Shown: one piece after another, positions 18,865 to 27,911 of the stretch | How the letters are laid out: each line of letters starts with the position of its first letter | Numbering within the stretch: position 1 is the first letter of the stretch | DNA from: Chara braunii | Lineage: Eukaryota > Streptophyta > Charophyceae > Charales > Characeae | NCBI GenBank assembly: GCA_003427395.1 | Contig: BFEA01000133.1 | Location: forward strand, 1,867,885-1,895,834 | Direction: 5' to 3' | Length of the DNA: 27,950 bases | Translations under genes and position numbers: made by a program | The notes under the pieces: model-generated | What the model was told of the DNA's origin: nothing | What the model saw: the letters and a program-made list of their open reading frames with translations, nothing else | Databases searched by the model: none

Positions 18865-18968
18865 AAAAAAAAATTTAATTGAATTTTATTTTTTAAACAA
18901 AGGCGACGGCCTTGAGATATCTTCCGCGACCGAAGACCCCTGATGAGTGCCGGTGGCGGCCGGCTGAA

Positions 18969-19081
18969 ACTACCGTCTTCCCCCGAACACAACGCACCCA
19001 TATTTTGGCTGTACCTGGCCGGAAATATAGCTTGTATACATTCATTTTTAGGGTGCGTTATGTTCGGGGGAAGACGGTAGT
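18969..19081. mobile_element. Foldback element, 31-bp inverted ends (family 3)
   Basis: The left arm (18969-18999) starts ACTACCGTCTTCCCCCGAAC and the right arm (19051-19081) is its reverse complement with one mismatch. The interior is 51 bp and non-coding, and contains GGCTGTACCTGG, related to the hairpin units at 21791-22376. A second family member with ends ACTGCCGTCTTCGCCTGAA lies at 22294-22418. Confidence 0.85.
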
Positions 19082-19616
19082 AGGGTCCTTGCCGCCGGTG
19101 TTCAACGTTTTTTCATACGACAGTGGCGTTCTGGAGATTCATATCCTTGCGTACTTCTTCGTCTTCGTCATCACCTCCCTTGTCTTGGTCTATTCGCCCA
19201 CTTGCCTTCGATCTTCTCTGAGTGATTGGATGCTAACTATTCTCCTGGATGCTAACTATTCTCCTGGATGCATGATGTGGTGTGGACCTTGTGTTTGATT
19301 GGCTGTCACCATTGACTCGTTGCTCACTATGCACGTATTGGCTTACGTACACTGAGATAGCTGTTCTACACTCTACACTTGAGATATCACCTTCGAACTG
19401 ACCGGTCGCAGGCAAATTCGGAGTCGTTTGTACTCTCTCTCTCTCTCTCTCTCTTTTTTTTTTTTAAACAATTTTTTTTTTTTTCAAAACAAAAAGGGAA
19501 ACGGCCTTGAGTTATCATCATTGAACTGACCTTCCCCGGGTAATTCAGAATTATTTGACTTTATCATGTTCATAACTTCATATGAATTTCTAAAGGGGAA
19601 AAAAAAAAAAACTTCA
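19082..19616. other. No gene; small duplications and (CT)n
   Basis: A 19-bp tandem duplication GGATGCTAACTATTCTCCT occurs near 19227-19264. A (CT)n tract lies at about 19435-19453 followed by T-runs. The phrase ACGGCCTTGAG recurs near 18906 and 19501, and GAACTGACC near 19396 and 19524, suggesting further diverged repeat copies. No product is supported. Confidence 0.5.
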
Positions 19617-19665
19617 TATGGATTTCAATTCGGGTCCGTATTTCAACAGTTCATGGGTGTAGGCC
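19617..19665 (-). repeat. Fragment related to the SINE-like sequence at 19968-20028
   Basis: AACAGTTCATGGGTG and the neighbouring GTCCGTATTTC and AATTCG match 19968-20020 with gaps. Box A is lost and box B is degenerate, so this is a decayed partial copy. Confidence 0.5.
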
Positions 19666-19967
19666 CCTTCGTACTTTGCTTTTTTTTTTTTTTTTTTTTT
19701 TTTTTCTTGAGAAAGATCTCCAATCTTGTCGTGTGGAGAAGGACGTGCTAGGAACCGGCCCCAGCGTCCATTACGAAACACATACATAGGGCGTATTCAC
19801 ACTAGCTCTATCTTAAATGTATCTGAACTCTTTTACGGTCGGACCTGGATGCATTTGACCGCAATCACGTCCATAAATAAGTAAGTATGGCCATAGTCTC
19901 TGAGAAAAAGAATGGATCAGCAATGATTCTCGTAAGTTAGTTTTTCTCTTCCGAATCAAAAAGTTCT

Positions 19968-20028
19968 GGAATTCGAACTCAAGTCTGTATTTCAATTTCA
20001 ACAGTTCATGGGTGGGCCAACTGAACTA
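19968..20028 (-). repeat. tRNA-like pol III promoter head, probable SINE
   Basis: The minus strand has TAGTTCAGTTGG (20017-20028), a very good box A. It also has GAGTTCGAATTCC (19968-19980), a near-perfect box B. The 61-bp span is that of a tRNA gene. The tRNA stems are not conserved, and a partial second copy lies 350 bp to the left, so a tRNA-derived SINE is more likely than a functional tRNA. Confidence 0.6.
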
Positions 20029-20092
20029 TGGCCAGTTGATAAACACTAAATAATAAATAATGAATAATAAATAATATAATAAATAATCATCT

Positions 20093-20356
20093 AGGCTGCC
20101 AGAGTGTCCCGGGGTTACTTGCCCGGCCGGGCCACAGAGATTAATAAAATAAAATAAGAATAAAATATTTATATATGAAATTTGGTAAAGAATTTCGATG
20201 TGACCCTGAGGCAAAAGTTGTTCAGTTTATTTTTCTACATAACATAGTATTTGTTTTCGGATTTTTTGGATTTTTTTTTTTTGTTTTTTGCTGGGACCTT
20301 CCCTTGTCCTTGCACGGGCTGGCCACCCGGGACCCGGGCGGCCCGGCTGGTAGCCT
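20093..20356. mobile_element. Small GC-ended inverted-repeat element, family 1 copy B
   Basis: Same layout and orientation as 17603-17896. The ends are CTAGGCTGCCAG and CTGGTAGCCTAG (one mismatch when inverted, if the outer CT/AG is counted). The GC-rich flank is GTCCTTGCACGGG, and the 58-bp core is at 20190-20247. The stretches between core and ends differ strongly from copy A, and the right-hand hairpin is shortened. No coding capacity. Confidence 0.7.
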
Positions 20357-20624
20357 AGAAAAAATAATAGTAAAAAAAAAGAATAAATAATAAATGTCGA
20401 ATTTTCAGTAAAATTACGTTCAAGTTTTTCAGTAAATGTGTACTAGATTTGCTGCGTAGTTATTCGTGCTCAAAACAAGAAGGAAGTCTGAAGAACCATT
20501 AAAAAAAAGATAAAAAATGAAAAACACCTATCAGCAGTGTTAGGTTTAAAAAAAAAAAAAAAAAAAAAAGGTTGCAGATCATCTGAGAGGAGGAGGAAGA
20601 TTGCACAGATTTGAAGATGTACCC

Positions 20625-20797
20625 CTGGGGCCAGGCCCCACTAGCAAAGGTGATTGGATTGAAGGCCTGAATCTGGACGTGTTTGTGGAAAGGTGCAGAA
20701 AAAATCAAGATCGAACTGCTTTTCTGCATCTGTGCTTAAAACCCATCCAGATTCCGCCCTTAATCCAATCCTCTTTGCTGGAGGGACCTCACCCCTG
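20625..20797. mobile_element. Palindromic MITE-like element, family 2 copy B
   Basis: The left end CTGGGGCCAGGCCCCAC pairs imperfectly with the inverted right end CAGGGGTGAGGTCCC. Inside, AGCAAAG and GATTGGATT recur in inverted form, as do CCTGAATCTGGAC and GCAGATGCAGAAAAGCAG-type segments. The reverse complement resembles 18211-18385. ACCCCTGG occurs directly at 20621-20628 and 20791-20798, but this overlaps the ends themselves and is not proof of a target duplication. Confidence 0.65.
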
Positions 20798-20935
20798 GAC
20801 TCGCCTGGTTGATGATTAAATCCTTTTTTTTTCACAGGTTAATTTCATCACTTTATGTTTTTGTTTCATTTTATTTCTTTTTATTTTATTTTTCGATTTA
20901 GTTGTCGACTCCCATTCTTCATTAGTCCCAGATGT

Positions 20936-21034
20936 GATAGGAGCACCTCAGAGATTGGGACTCTTTTTGATAGGAGCACCTCAGAGATTGGGACTCTTTT
21001 TCATAGGAGCACCTCAGAGATTGGGACTTTCTCA
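20936..21034. repeat. Three tandem 33-bp repeats
   Basis: A unit starting GATAGGAGCACCTCAGAGAT repeats at 20936, 20969 and 21002 with near-perfect identity. The length is a multiple of three, so it reads as an 11-residue peptide repeat in one plus frame, but no flanking gene is evident. Confidence 0.93.
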
Positions 21035-21168
21035 GGTAGAGACAGACCCGGCCCCAGTCTATTTGCTGAGGACCAGTAGAACGTGCTGGGAACCAGGTCC
21101 ATTGTGCCTGCACACGATACCTTGAGAACATGAACCTGGCTGGCACCCTTCCAGGACCTATCCAACCC

Positions 21169-21350
21169 CAGTCCCAGAAGTCCCAAGCCAGAGACAGCTT
21201 ATCTAGTCCCAGGAGTCCCTGGGCACAGACAGCTGTTCCAGTCCCAGAAGTCCCTGGCCACAGTCTCCTATTTCGCTCCCCGAAGTAAGGTCCCTGTCGG
21301 CAGACGCCTTTGCCAGTCCCAGAAGCCCCTGGACAGAGACAGCTTATCGC
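21169..21350. repeat. Four imperfect repeats around CCAGTCCCAGAAGTCCCTGG
   Basis: Copies begin near 21169, 21206, 21239 and 21312, each followed by a variant of ACAGACAGCTTATC. Spacing is irregular (about 33-73 bp). No coding role is evident. Confidence 0.8.
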
Positions 21351-21676
21351 AGGAGGTAAAAGACCCCCTACGGTCCATGCCTTTTCCTCGCACCACATTA
21401 CTGTCGGAACACGGCAGTGGAAAATGCAGCCGTTGCAGGTTTGCAGGCTGCGGCTAGTTTGACGTCCCATCCAGTTCACCTGGGATCACAAAAAGGAAGA
21501 GGGGGGAGGGGGATCCACGCTCCACTCACTGTGCTGAGAAAAGAGACCAGGTTCAGACTGGCAGCGCTGGTCCCCCATGTGTCCCAGATGTTGATCTGCA
21601 AAGTGGAACCACTGGGAATGCTGTCCATTCCCATGGACCCATCCTCGGTCCATATCTGATCTTTTCCGACAAGTCT

Positions 21677-21733
21677 GGGATTGGGATTGGGATTGGGATG
21701 GGGGGATGGGATTGGGATTGGGATTGGGATGGG
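21677..21733 (+). repeat. (GGGATT)n hexamer tract, G-quadruplex candidate
   Basis: GGGATTGGGATTGGGATTGGG and a second run follow one another with a short interruption. Four or more G-triplets with 3-nt loops is the canonical quadruplex pattern. The hexamer is not the plant-type (TTTAGGG) or vertebrate-type (TTAGGG) telomere unit. Confidence 0.85.
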
Positions 21734-21790
21734 AGGTACCATAGATGTCTGTCTCATTAGGTAGGACCCAGCCTACTGTTTTCTCCCAGG

Positions 21791-22376
21791 TCATTATGGA
21801 TGTATTTGGGCCAACTGGCAACGTAGATACAGAAACAATGACCTTGGCTGACAAGTCTCGGATCGGGATGGGAGTTAACCTTGGATGTCTCATTAGATAG
21901 GACGAAAGAGTTAGCCCAAAGAGAACGTAAGGTCATTATGACTGTATTTGGGCCAACTCGCAGTCCAGATACAGCAACAAAAGTATCCTTGGCTGACAAA
22001 GTCTCAGATTGGGATGGGAATTACCTTAGTAGATCAAGTTAGATGTCGAATTATGATAGCACCCTGCTTACTTTCTTCCCCGGAATATAACGTACCGTCA
22101 TTACGGCTGTACTTGGGACAACTGTCCGTCTAGATGCACCGGTAATGACTGTATATGTTAAGTTCTACTGGGTGAAAAAGACGGTGGCTCCTTCACGTTA
22201 ATTCTCCAGTCAAATGAAGATCTTTCCATTGCCAGTGTCCGAATTTCATCCCTGTTCCTCTTTCAGTCTGTATATTCCCTAACCTTAGTTCGTACTGCCG
22301 TCTTCGCCTGAACAGAGCGCCTGGTCATTATAGCTCTGTATTTGGCACAACTTTCGGTCCAGATGCAGCTATAAAT
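21791..22376. repeat. Four degenerate hairpin units, GTCATTAYGRCTGTATTTGG type
   Basis: Related segments start near 21791, 21932, 22098 and 22325. Each has TCATTA, then CTGTA.TTGG, CAACT, and an inverted counterpart (TCCAGATACAGC or variant), so each can fold. The last one is the interior of the foldback element at 22294-22418, linking the series to family 3. The spacer phrase TTGGCTGACAAGTCTC..ATTGGGATGGGA follows the first two. Confidence 0.7.
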
Positions 22377-22418
22377 TCCTACAATGATCGTGGGTTCTAT
22401 TCAGGCGAAGACGGTAGT
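22294..22418. mobile_element. Foldback element, family 3 second member
   Basis: ACTGCCGTCTTCGCCTGAA (22294-22312) is the reverse complement, with one mismatch, of the right end (22400-22418). The trinucleotide CGT directly flanks both ends and may be a 3-bp target duplication, although the other family member does not show one. There is no coding sequence. Confidence 0.75.
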
Positions 22419-22529
22419 CGTAGGCTCTGGTCGGTCCAAGAAGACACAGCCATTCTTCCTGAATAACCTACCTTCTGGTCCTCTCCTTAGTTTCTTGTCT
22501 TCGCTTTTTTTTTTTTTTTTTTTTTTTTG

Positions 22530-22567
22530 AAAAAGCTGTCTGCACCTCATAGGGGGGACAGCTTTTT
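22530..22567. repeat. 11-bp hairpin beside a T-run
   Basis: AAAAAGCTGTC (22530-22540) and GACAGCTTTTT (22557-22567) are exact inverted copies with a 16-nt loop, immediately after a run of more than 20 T. It may be a small foldback remnant. Confidence 0.7.
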
Positions 22568-22687
22568 TTTCTTTTTTAAATGCCCTACACTATTCTCTTC
22601 TCTCGATATCGAGACAACCTTACAGTAACGACTCCTCTTCTGGTCCAAGCAAGCAGAGGAGAAGAGCTTTTGCACACTGTCAGTGTT

Positions 22688-23247
22688 GAGATCACCTTGA
22701 GGTCATAAGAAGAAGAGCGACGTGGCGACGACCGGTTGGTCGTCTTTTCTCCCACGGAGTAGTCTCCCGCCCCATTTCGTTCTGCGCTCCCTCCGCGGGT
22801 ATGGTGCCCTCCCTCCCATGGTCGAGGGATATAGCTGCAATCAACTGTGTGTGCCCTTTGGTTGTCTATTCGATGTAGAGTTGTAGATCCCTCAGCTCCT
22901 CCTCGTAGTGTGCCAGTCGCTGGAGTCCGCCCCAGAGAGGTGTCTGATTTGCGGGGCTCTCCTCGGGACCTCTCGCTGCCAATTTTCCCAGGCTTGTTGG
23001 CGATGCAGAAGGGCTCGGCAGAGTGGTTGCCATTCCATCGGTTTCTTGTGCACATAATTATTGCCAGATCCTCCATTTCTGTTGCCTGTCTCCCCTACGA
23101 CCTAAGGCGTGACGTTCGTCGGAGCATTGTCTGTCTGCTCTGAATCATCGGAACCTGAAATGCGGCGGGAGACTACTCGGTGGAAGAAGACGACCAACCG
23201 GTCGTCGCCACGCTGCTCTTCTTCTATGACCTGAAGGTGATATCAGC
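22688..23247. mobile_element. About 560-bp element with 84-bp terminal inverted repeats
   Basis: The left arm (about 22688-22771) and right arm (about 23165-23247) are inverted copies at roughly 90% identity, sharing GTGGCGACGACCGGTTGGTC and GAGTAGTCTCCCGC. The interior of about 390 bp differs from the arms. The minus frame that crosses it shows no transposase motif, so the element is probably non-autonomous. No target duplication is evident at the ends. Confidence 0.8.
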
Positions 23248-23427
23248 CCAGGTGGGTGACGTTACGCTGGGTGGGCATCATCGGATCGTACAACAGTGTC
23301 TTCTGCTCCAAGCCTTCATCGGATAAAAAAGAATTGTGGGGTCCAAGCCTTCCGAATTGGGGTCGCCGTGTGGGTCATGTCACAGCAGACGGCCTCCGGG
23401 TTTGTGAGCTCCCACTCCTGGGTGGCC

Positions 23428-24026
23428 CATGATAATCCAGGGGGCTTAGAATCCCTGGCCGTGTACATTCTGATGGGCCACTTGGTCCAGTAGGGCTTTG
23501 GTCGGGCTTCTGGAACAAGGAAACTTCCTGGTCCGCTGCGGTTATTTTGTCTGTGATTTGTTTCCGCCAGGAGCCCTCCCGATCTGTGGGGTCCCACTTC
23601 CGGGCCCATGCATGAATTGCCGCCTTCGGTATATGATAATCCATGGCTGTGTACATGGAACTACATTCTGATGGGCCACTTGGTCCAGCAGGGCTTTGTT
23701 CCGGGTTTCTGGAACGAGGAGAATTCCCAGTCCGCTGCGTTTCTTTTGTCTGTGATTTCCACCAGGGGCCCTTCCAATCTGCGGGGTCCCACTTCTGGGC
23801 CCATGGATTGCCGCCTTTGGTACATGATAATCCATGGCTGTGAGTCTGTGTGACTCTCTGGCTGTGTTTAATCCGATTGGCCACTTGACCAGGAGAGCTT
23901 TTTTTGCCCTTTTTTCTTTTTGAACAATGCTCCAATTTCTTCGCAGGGAGCATCCTGTGCTGGTATCCTGGAGGGCTGCCACCAGAAGTGGGATCGCGCG
24001 GATCGGAAGGGCCGCTGGTGGAATTT
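23428..24026. repeat. Direct and inverted copies of a roughly 200-bp unit
   Basis: A unit beginning with ATGATAATCCATGGCTGTG recurs at about 23428, 23632 and 23825, the last quickly diverging. It carries GATGGGCCACTTGGTCCAG and GTCCCACTTC. In addition, 23754-23796 is present in inverted form at 23984-24026 with a few mismatches. Open frames on both strands reflect the shared unit (plus-strand and minus-strand WDxxDxKGxWW peptides). No known domain is recognised, so I treat these as repeat-derived frames. Confidence 0.75.
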
Positions 24027-24357
24027 CTATGCTGCCTGTGACTCCCTGCCGGTTGCCACCACCGGACATCACTAAAGTTTGTGCAAATTGTCAGTCCCCT
24101 GATTCTGGGCTTTGCTGGATTAACACTTCCGAGTCCTGACCTTTCCTCATTTTTAGAGATCTTGTAGTTCATTTGAGAAATAGACTTCGACTAAAGACCC
24201 GGTACCCTGATTGCTTCTTCGGAATCGCTGTTATGAATTGTGGGTGCCCCATGCTCCTCGTGGTTGATTGGAAAGCGAATGAATACTGAGCAGTAGCCTG
24301 TTTTGTTGACTGTCTGTGGGAGAATTGGGTGGCTGTTGTTGGGAGTTGTTCCTGCAT

Positions 24358-24481
24358 CAAGATCCCCCACTCCCTAGATTATAACAGTATTTTGGCTCAC
24401 CGGCGGAAGGGAAGAGCCTCAAGCTCCCCCACTCCCTAGATTATAACAGTATTTTGGCTCACCGGCGGAAGGGAAGAGCCT
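24358..24481. repeat. 62-bp tandem duplication, essentially perfect
   Basis: Positions 24363-24419 and 24425-24481 are identical (57 bp), starting TCCCCCACTCCCTAGATTAT, with a similar 5-bp junction. The high identity implies a recent event. Confidence 0.93.
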
Positions 24482-24654
24482 GGTAGAGCACGCCGCCGCT
24501 CTCGCGACGGATATGACTTTCTCTTATTCCCTCTAAGAAAGCAATGCATTTGAAGTGTGTAGCCTCCTTGAGAAGCTCCACCGGCTTCTCTTGGTTCATT
24601 GCAAGTTAGCGATCCAGATTGCAACAACCTTTCAGGTGTTCGCTCATCTGAGGG

Positions 24655-24930
24655 CGTTGACCCTTCTTGCTACCCCCTCAGGACCCCTCTTGCTACCCAA
24701 GAGAGAGAGGTCGTTGGCAAACACGATTGCTGTTGGGAAGGTTAGGTGGTTCCGAATCTCGATATTGCAGTCTGGAAACCTCTATGTATTGAAACTTCGT
24801 TGTGTAGGAAGGAGGCCAGTGCTTCCATCACAAACAGAAAGATTGACCCTTCTTGCTACCCCCTCAGGACCCTTCTTGCTACCCCCTTAGGACTCCTCTT
24901 GCTTCCATTGCAAACAGAAAGATTGATGGG
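24655..24930. repeat. Repeats of CAGGACCCTTCTTGCTACCCCCT
   Basis: The CTTGCTACCC(CCT) phrase occurs about five times between 24665 and 24900, in two groups. In the second group GCTTCCATCACAAACAGAA and GCTTCCATTGCAAACAGAA flank it. This looks like unequal duplication of a 20-25 bp unit. Confidence 0.75.
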
Positions 24931-25889
24931 GCTTCGTAGGGGATCACCCTGTGTGCCATCCTTACAAGGGAGTGGCCATCCTAATTAATTAATCTTCTCC
25001 GCGTCGTTCACAAATTTAACTGCTGTGATGTCCCTAAGGACAATGAACCCATCTCTTTTCTATCACCTCACGGTGGTCTTCAACACTTGTATAGTGTGCA
25101 GAGGCTTCCCTCCACTCATTTGGGACCAGAAGGTCACGGGGGGAAGGTGGGTTATTTATGAAGAATCAGTCTGTCTCCCCCTGGGTCAGGGCATAGACTA
25201 AGTACGAGTACAAATTCAACCACCAGTTCTCCGAGCCCTCTTTTACTGACTGGGATGTCTGCAGCTTGCCGCAAAAAAGAACGAACGGGTGTGGAGCCGT
25301 GGGCATGAAGTATTTTGTTTTGGCCTGTGGTGCTCCCAGCGTTTTCCTCTCGGTAGGTTGATCCCCCTGTTAACGTGGCAGGTTAACCCCCGTGTTGGAC
25401 CAAAATGGCTGGGAAAGGGAGTAGTGGGGGGCTGCAAGGAATGGCGCAGGAGAAATGGACGCAAAGTTGTGAAACCAGTGATGGAAGAGTCTGCATGCCT
25501 TGAGCGGAGAGACGAACGTGAACGATGTCGCATGGTCCTATCGGATGTGAGACATCCATCGCAACTCACCTCCCAACCTCAGACTACTTGGCGGGCCAAG
25601 ATCGACTACTGACAGCATCTGACGGCTCCCTGTCTGCTAACTGCATCCGAAGGCTTCCACTCTGCAGATCAGCATCTGGAGCAAATGGAGAAAGAGACCG
25701 GCAAACTTGAACCTGTCCTGTCTTCTTTCAACGTTGGATGAATTGAATTCCTTTCTTCTTTTCTTTTCTTAAAACAAAGAAAGGGTGACGACGTTGTGAT
25801 GGACTCCTTTCTTCCTTTGTCATCTTTTATTGCTTTTATAACGGGGTAGCCACTGATGTTATTTGATAGTTTTGATTGCATCAAAGCAC
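24931..25889. other. No gene recognised
   Basis: Mixed-composition sequence with short frames only. The phrase GTTAACGTGGCAGGTTAACCCC near 25370-25390 contains two GTTAAC sites in close succession. No domain, RNA gene or element end was identified. Confidence 0.4.
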
Positions 25890-25938
25890 GAACATGTAAC
25901 CCATTACCAATAGTTACGTGTGTGTACCATTCAGCCAC
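25890..25938 (-). repeat. Weak tRNA-like sequence, possible SINE head
   Basis: The minus strand reads GTGGCTGAATGGT (25926-25938, box A-like) and GGGTTACATGTTC (25890-25902, a poor box B). The spacing is short. The frame across it reads VAEWYTHVTIGNG, which resembles the conceptual translation of tRNA-headed repeats. Only weak support. Confidence 0.3.
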
Positions 25939-25968
25939 GTGGGCTACTGTCTTAACCCAAAAAAAAAA

Positions 25969-26075
25969 AAAATGTACGTACGTTGTATATGAATACAATG
26001 TACCCCGTACGTTGTATTGTATTCGAATACAACGTACAGGGTACGATGTATTGCATTCGAATACAATGTATGCAT
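25969..26075. repeat. Palindromic GTACGTTGTATTCGAATAC array
   Basis: GTACGTTGTATT (26007-26018) and AATACAACGTAC (26026-26037) form a perfect 12-bp stem. The overlapping GTATTCGAATAC (26019-26030) is itself a palindrome. Related halves occur on both sides (GTACGTTGTATATGAATACAATGTAC and CATTCGAATACAATG-like segments). The block could extrude a cruciform. Confidence 0.8.
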
Positions 26076-26128
26076 GTTATACAGAAGGGTTTTAAGGCAC
26101 AACTTTTGTACAACATAGTTTTTTTTTA

Positions 26129-26227
26129 GAGAGTTTTTTTGAAATATCGAAATTCTAAAGAAATCAGAAAACAGAATGAGAGTTTTTTTGAAATATCGAA
26201 ATTCTAAAGAAATCAGAAAACAGAATG
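26129..26227. repeat. 49-bp perfect tandem duplication
   Basis: The unit GAGAGTTTTTTTGAAATATC and following bases repeats exactly at 26129-26177 and 26178-26226. No gene is affected. Confidence 0.95.
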
Positions 26228-27911
26228 TCCCTACCGTGAAGGGTGGGACTTATTCTGACGGTGGTCGCGCTAGCGCCCAGCCGGTTAGCGCTAACACTAC
26301 TGCACTAATTTTCGCGCCAGCACCACGCAAACCGCGCACATCCAGGGAAACACAACTCCACGTGCAGCTACGCGTGCACTGCCGCGCCGAGTCGTCGTAA
26401 CTGGAGAAAGGGCGAAGGGAGTAAGGTTCGCTACCAACTCAAGCCACGCCTTCGGGCGTGGCAGCCCATAGTTAGGAAGGACACAGAGGAACTCAAGTGA
26501 GCAAAGGAGGAAAAAGACGAAGGAGGCAAAGAAAGGGGAGGAAGAGGAAAGGTGAGCGAACAACACGCGGAAAAAGTTCAGATTCATCATGAGCGGGTGA
26601 AAATATCTGATTTTCGGAAAGAAACAACCGGTATACGAGAGTAGAGGATCACACAGAGAGAATCTCCCCCTTGGGAGATGAACAATAGAAGTCGAGACTA
26701 GCGAAATGGACGGCTCAAGACGCCACACGGACGGGAGTGGATCCCGATAAAGGGAGTTGCAACACAGGAGAGAAGAGGAGAAGAAAAGAGACGGAAGAGG
26801 AAGAAGAGGAATGATAAGGGGAATTACTGTCTTGCGAAAAGGACAAGCGTAAAGAGAAGGATAAGAGAAGAGAGTCGAGCGATTGTACCAAAAGGGAAGA
26901 GACAGGCGAGGAAAGAGACAACAAGACCGCAGCACCCAAAGAAGAGAAAGTTGGATCAACGGACAAGTACGACCGTCCTCAGATGGGCCTACAAGGTGGG
27001 AGCTTCCCCTCTTCCAAAACAAAGGTAAGCACAACCGAGCTTTCAACATACTAAACGTATGAGCACATGAGACAGCGATTGGACAAAGCGAGAATGATTT
27101 AAACAGACGAGCAGACAATGGGAGAATCACGACAACAATTGTTAAGTCCGCGTATACGGTAGAAGGGCGGTCTCCAACAGAGAAAAGACGAGTAAAAGGC
27201 AAAATTATCACCAACGTGCCAACCCTTCCCCCGCCTTAGTTCCCCTCCTCTATTCATACCCCCCTCACGCCCCATCCAACCCCGTACTCCACGATCCCTA
27301 CCCCATACTTCCCCAACATCCCAATCCTCAGGACGTTTACCCTCGGTTTTACCCCCATAACATATGTCACCCCATCCCCCACACGATCCCTCCATCCAAG
27401 CCTCAAATCAACCAAAACCCTTATACTTCCCCTCTCCCCTATTACGCATATCCTCACACCTCCCGTTCTCCCCCACCCCCCGCCCCCCTGACTACACACA
27501 CGCCCTTCCCCCAGCCCCAGCCCCAACCCCAATCCTCGCCCCAAATTTCGAAATCTCCCTCTGTCAACACTCACGACCGTCACGTATAAATCTCCTCACC
27601 CGCCATCCCCAGCATCACGCACCAAACCGCCAACACCTATGCCCCTGTTGGTTTCCTGCCTATTATTGATCGACATACTCTGATTAACACTAGCACTAAC
27701 AACTTGACGTCATATTAAGTTAAGACTCCTACTATCAAAGCGACCATTGTTGCACACATTATTCCACCACTGGAACGACCATCTCGCATCCTTCACGCAG
27801 CCATTGTTACATTTTCACTTTCAATTTCACGCATTCTTGTTTATTCTCATATCATTATTAGTTATCATTTATTTAGGGACCGTTAGTTGCTTCCATCGTC
27901 CACAACTATTA
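26228..27911. other. Purine-rich then C-rich strand-asymmetric region, no gene supported
   Basis: From about 26400 to 27000 the plus strand is strongly purine-rich (GGAAGAGGAAAG types). From about 27200 to 27560 it becomes C-rich with many CCCC runs. The purine bias leaves a 305-codon frame open on the minus strand (27214-26297), rich in Leu, Ser, Phe and Pro, without a recognisable domain. I regard this as a composition artefact. TTAGCGCTAA near 26285 is a 10-bp palindrome. Confidence 0.45.
26443..26462 (+). repeat. 8-bp stem with UUCG tetraloop
   Basis: GCCACGCC-TTCG-GGCGTGGC is a perfect 8-bp stem closed by the exceptionally stable C(UUCG)G loop. The octamer AACTCAAG occurs directly on both sides (26436-26443 and 26490-26497). 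No U-run follows, and this is not a bacterial context, so a terminator is not implied. Confidence 0.7.

Noticed and set aside
21677-21733. Interstitial telomere
   Set aside because: The unit GGGATT does not match common telomere units and the tract is short.
26443-26462. Bacterial terminator or IS200/IS605-type end hairpin
   Set aside because: No U-run follows, no transposase or TnpB-like gene is nearby, and the surroundings are eukaryotic repeats.
26297-27214. 305-codon open frame on the minus strand
   Set aside because: It lies in a strongly purine-rich stretch where stops are rare on the pyrimidine strand. The peptide is Leu/Ser/Phe/Pro-rich with no recognisable domain, and no homologous motif supports it.
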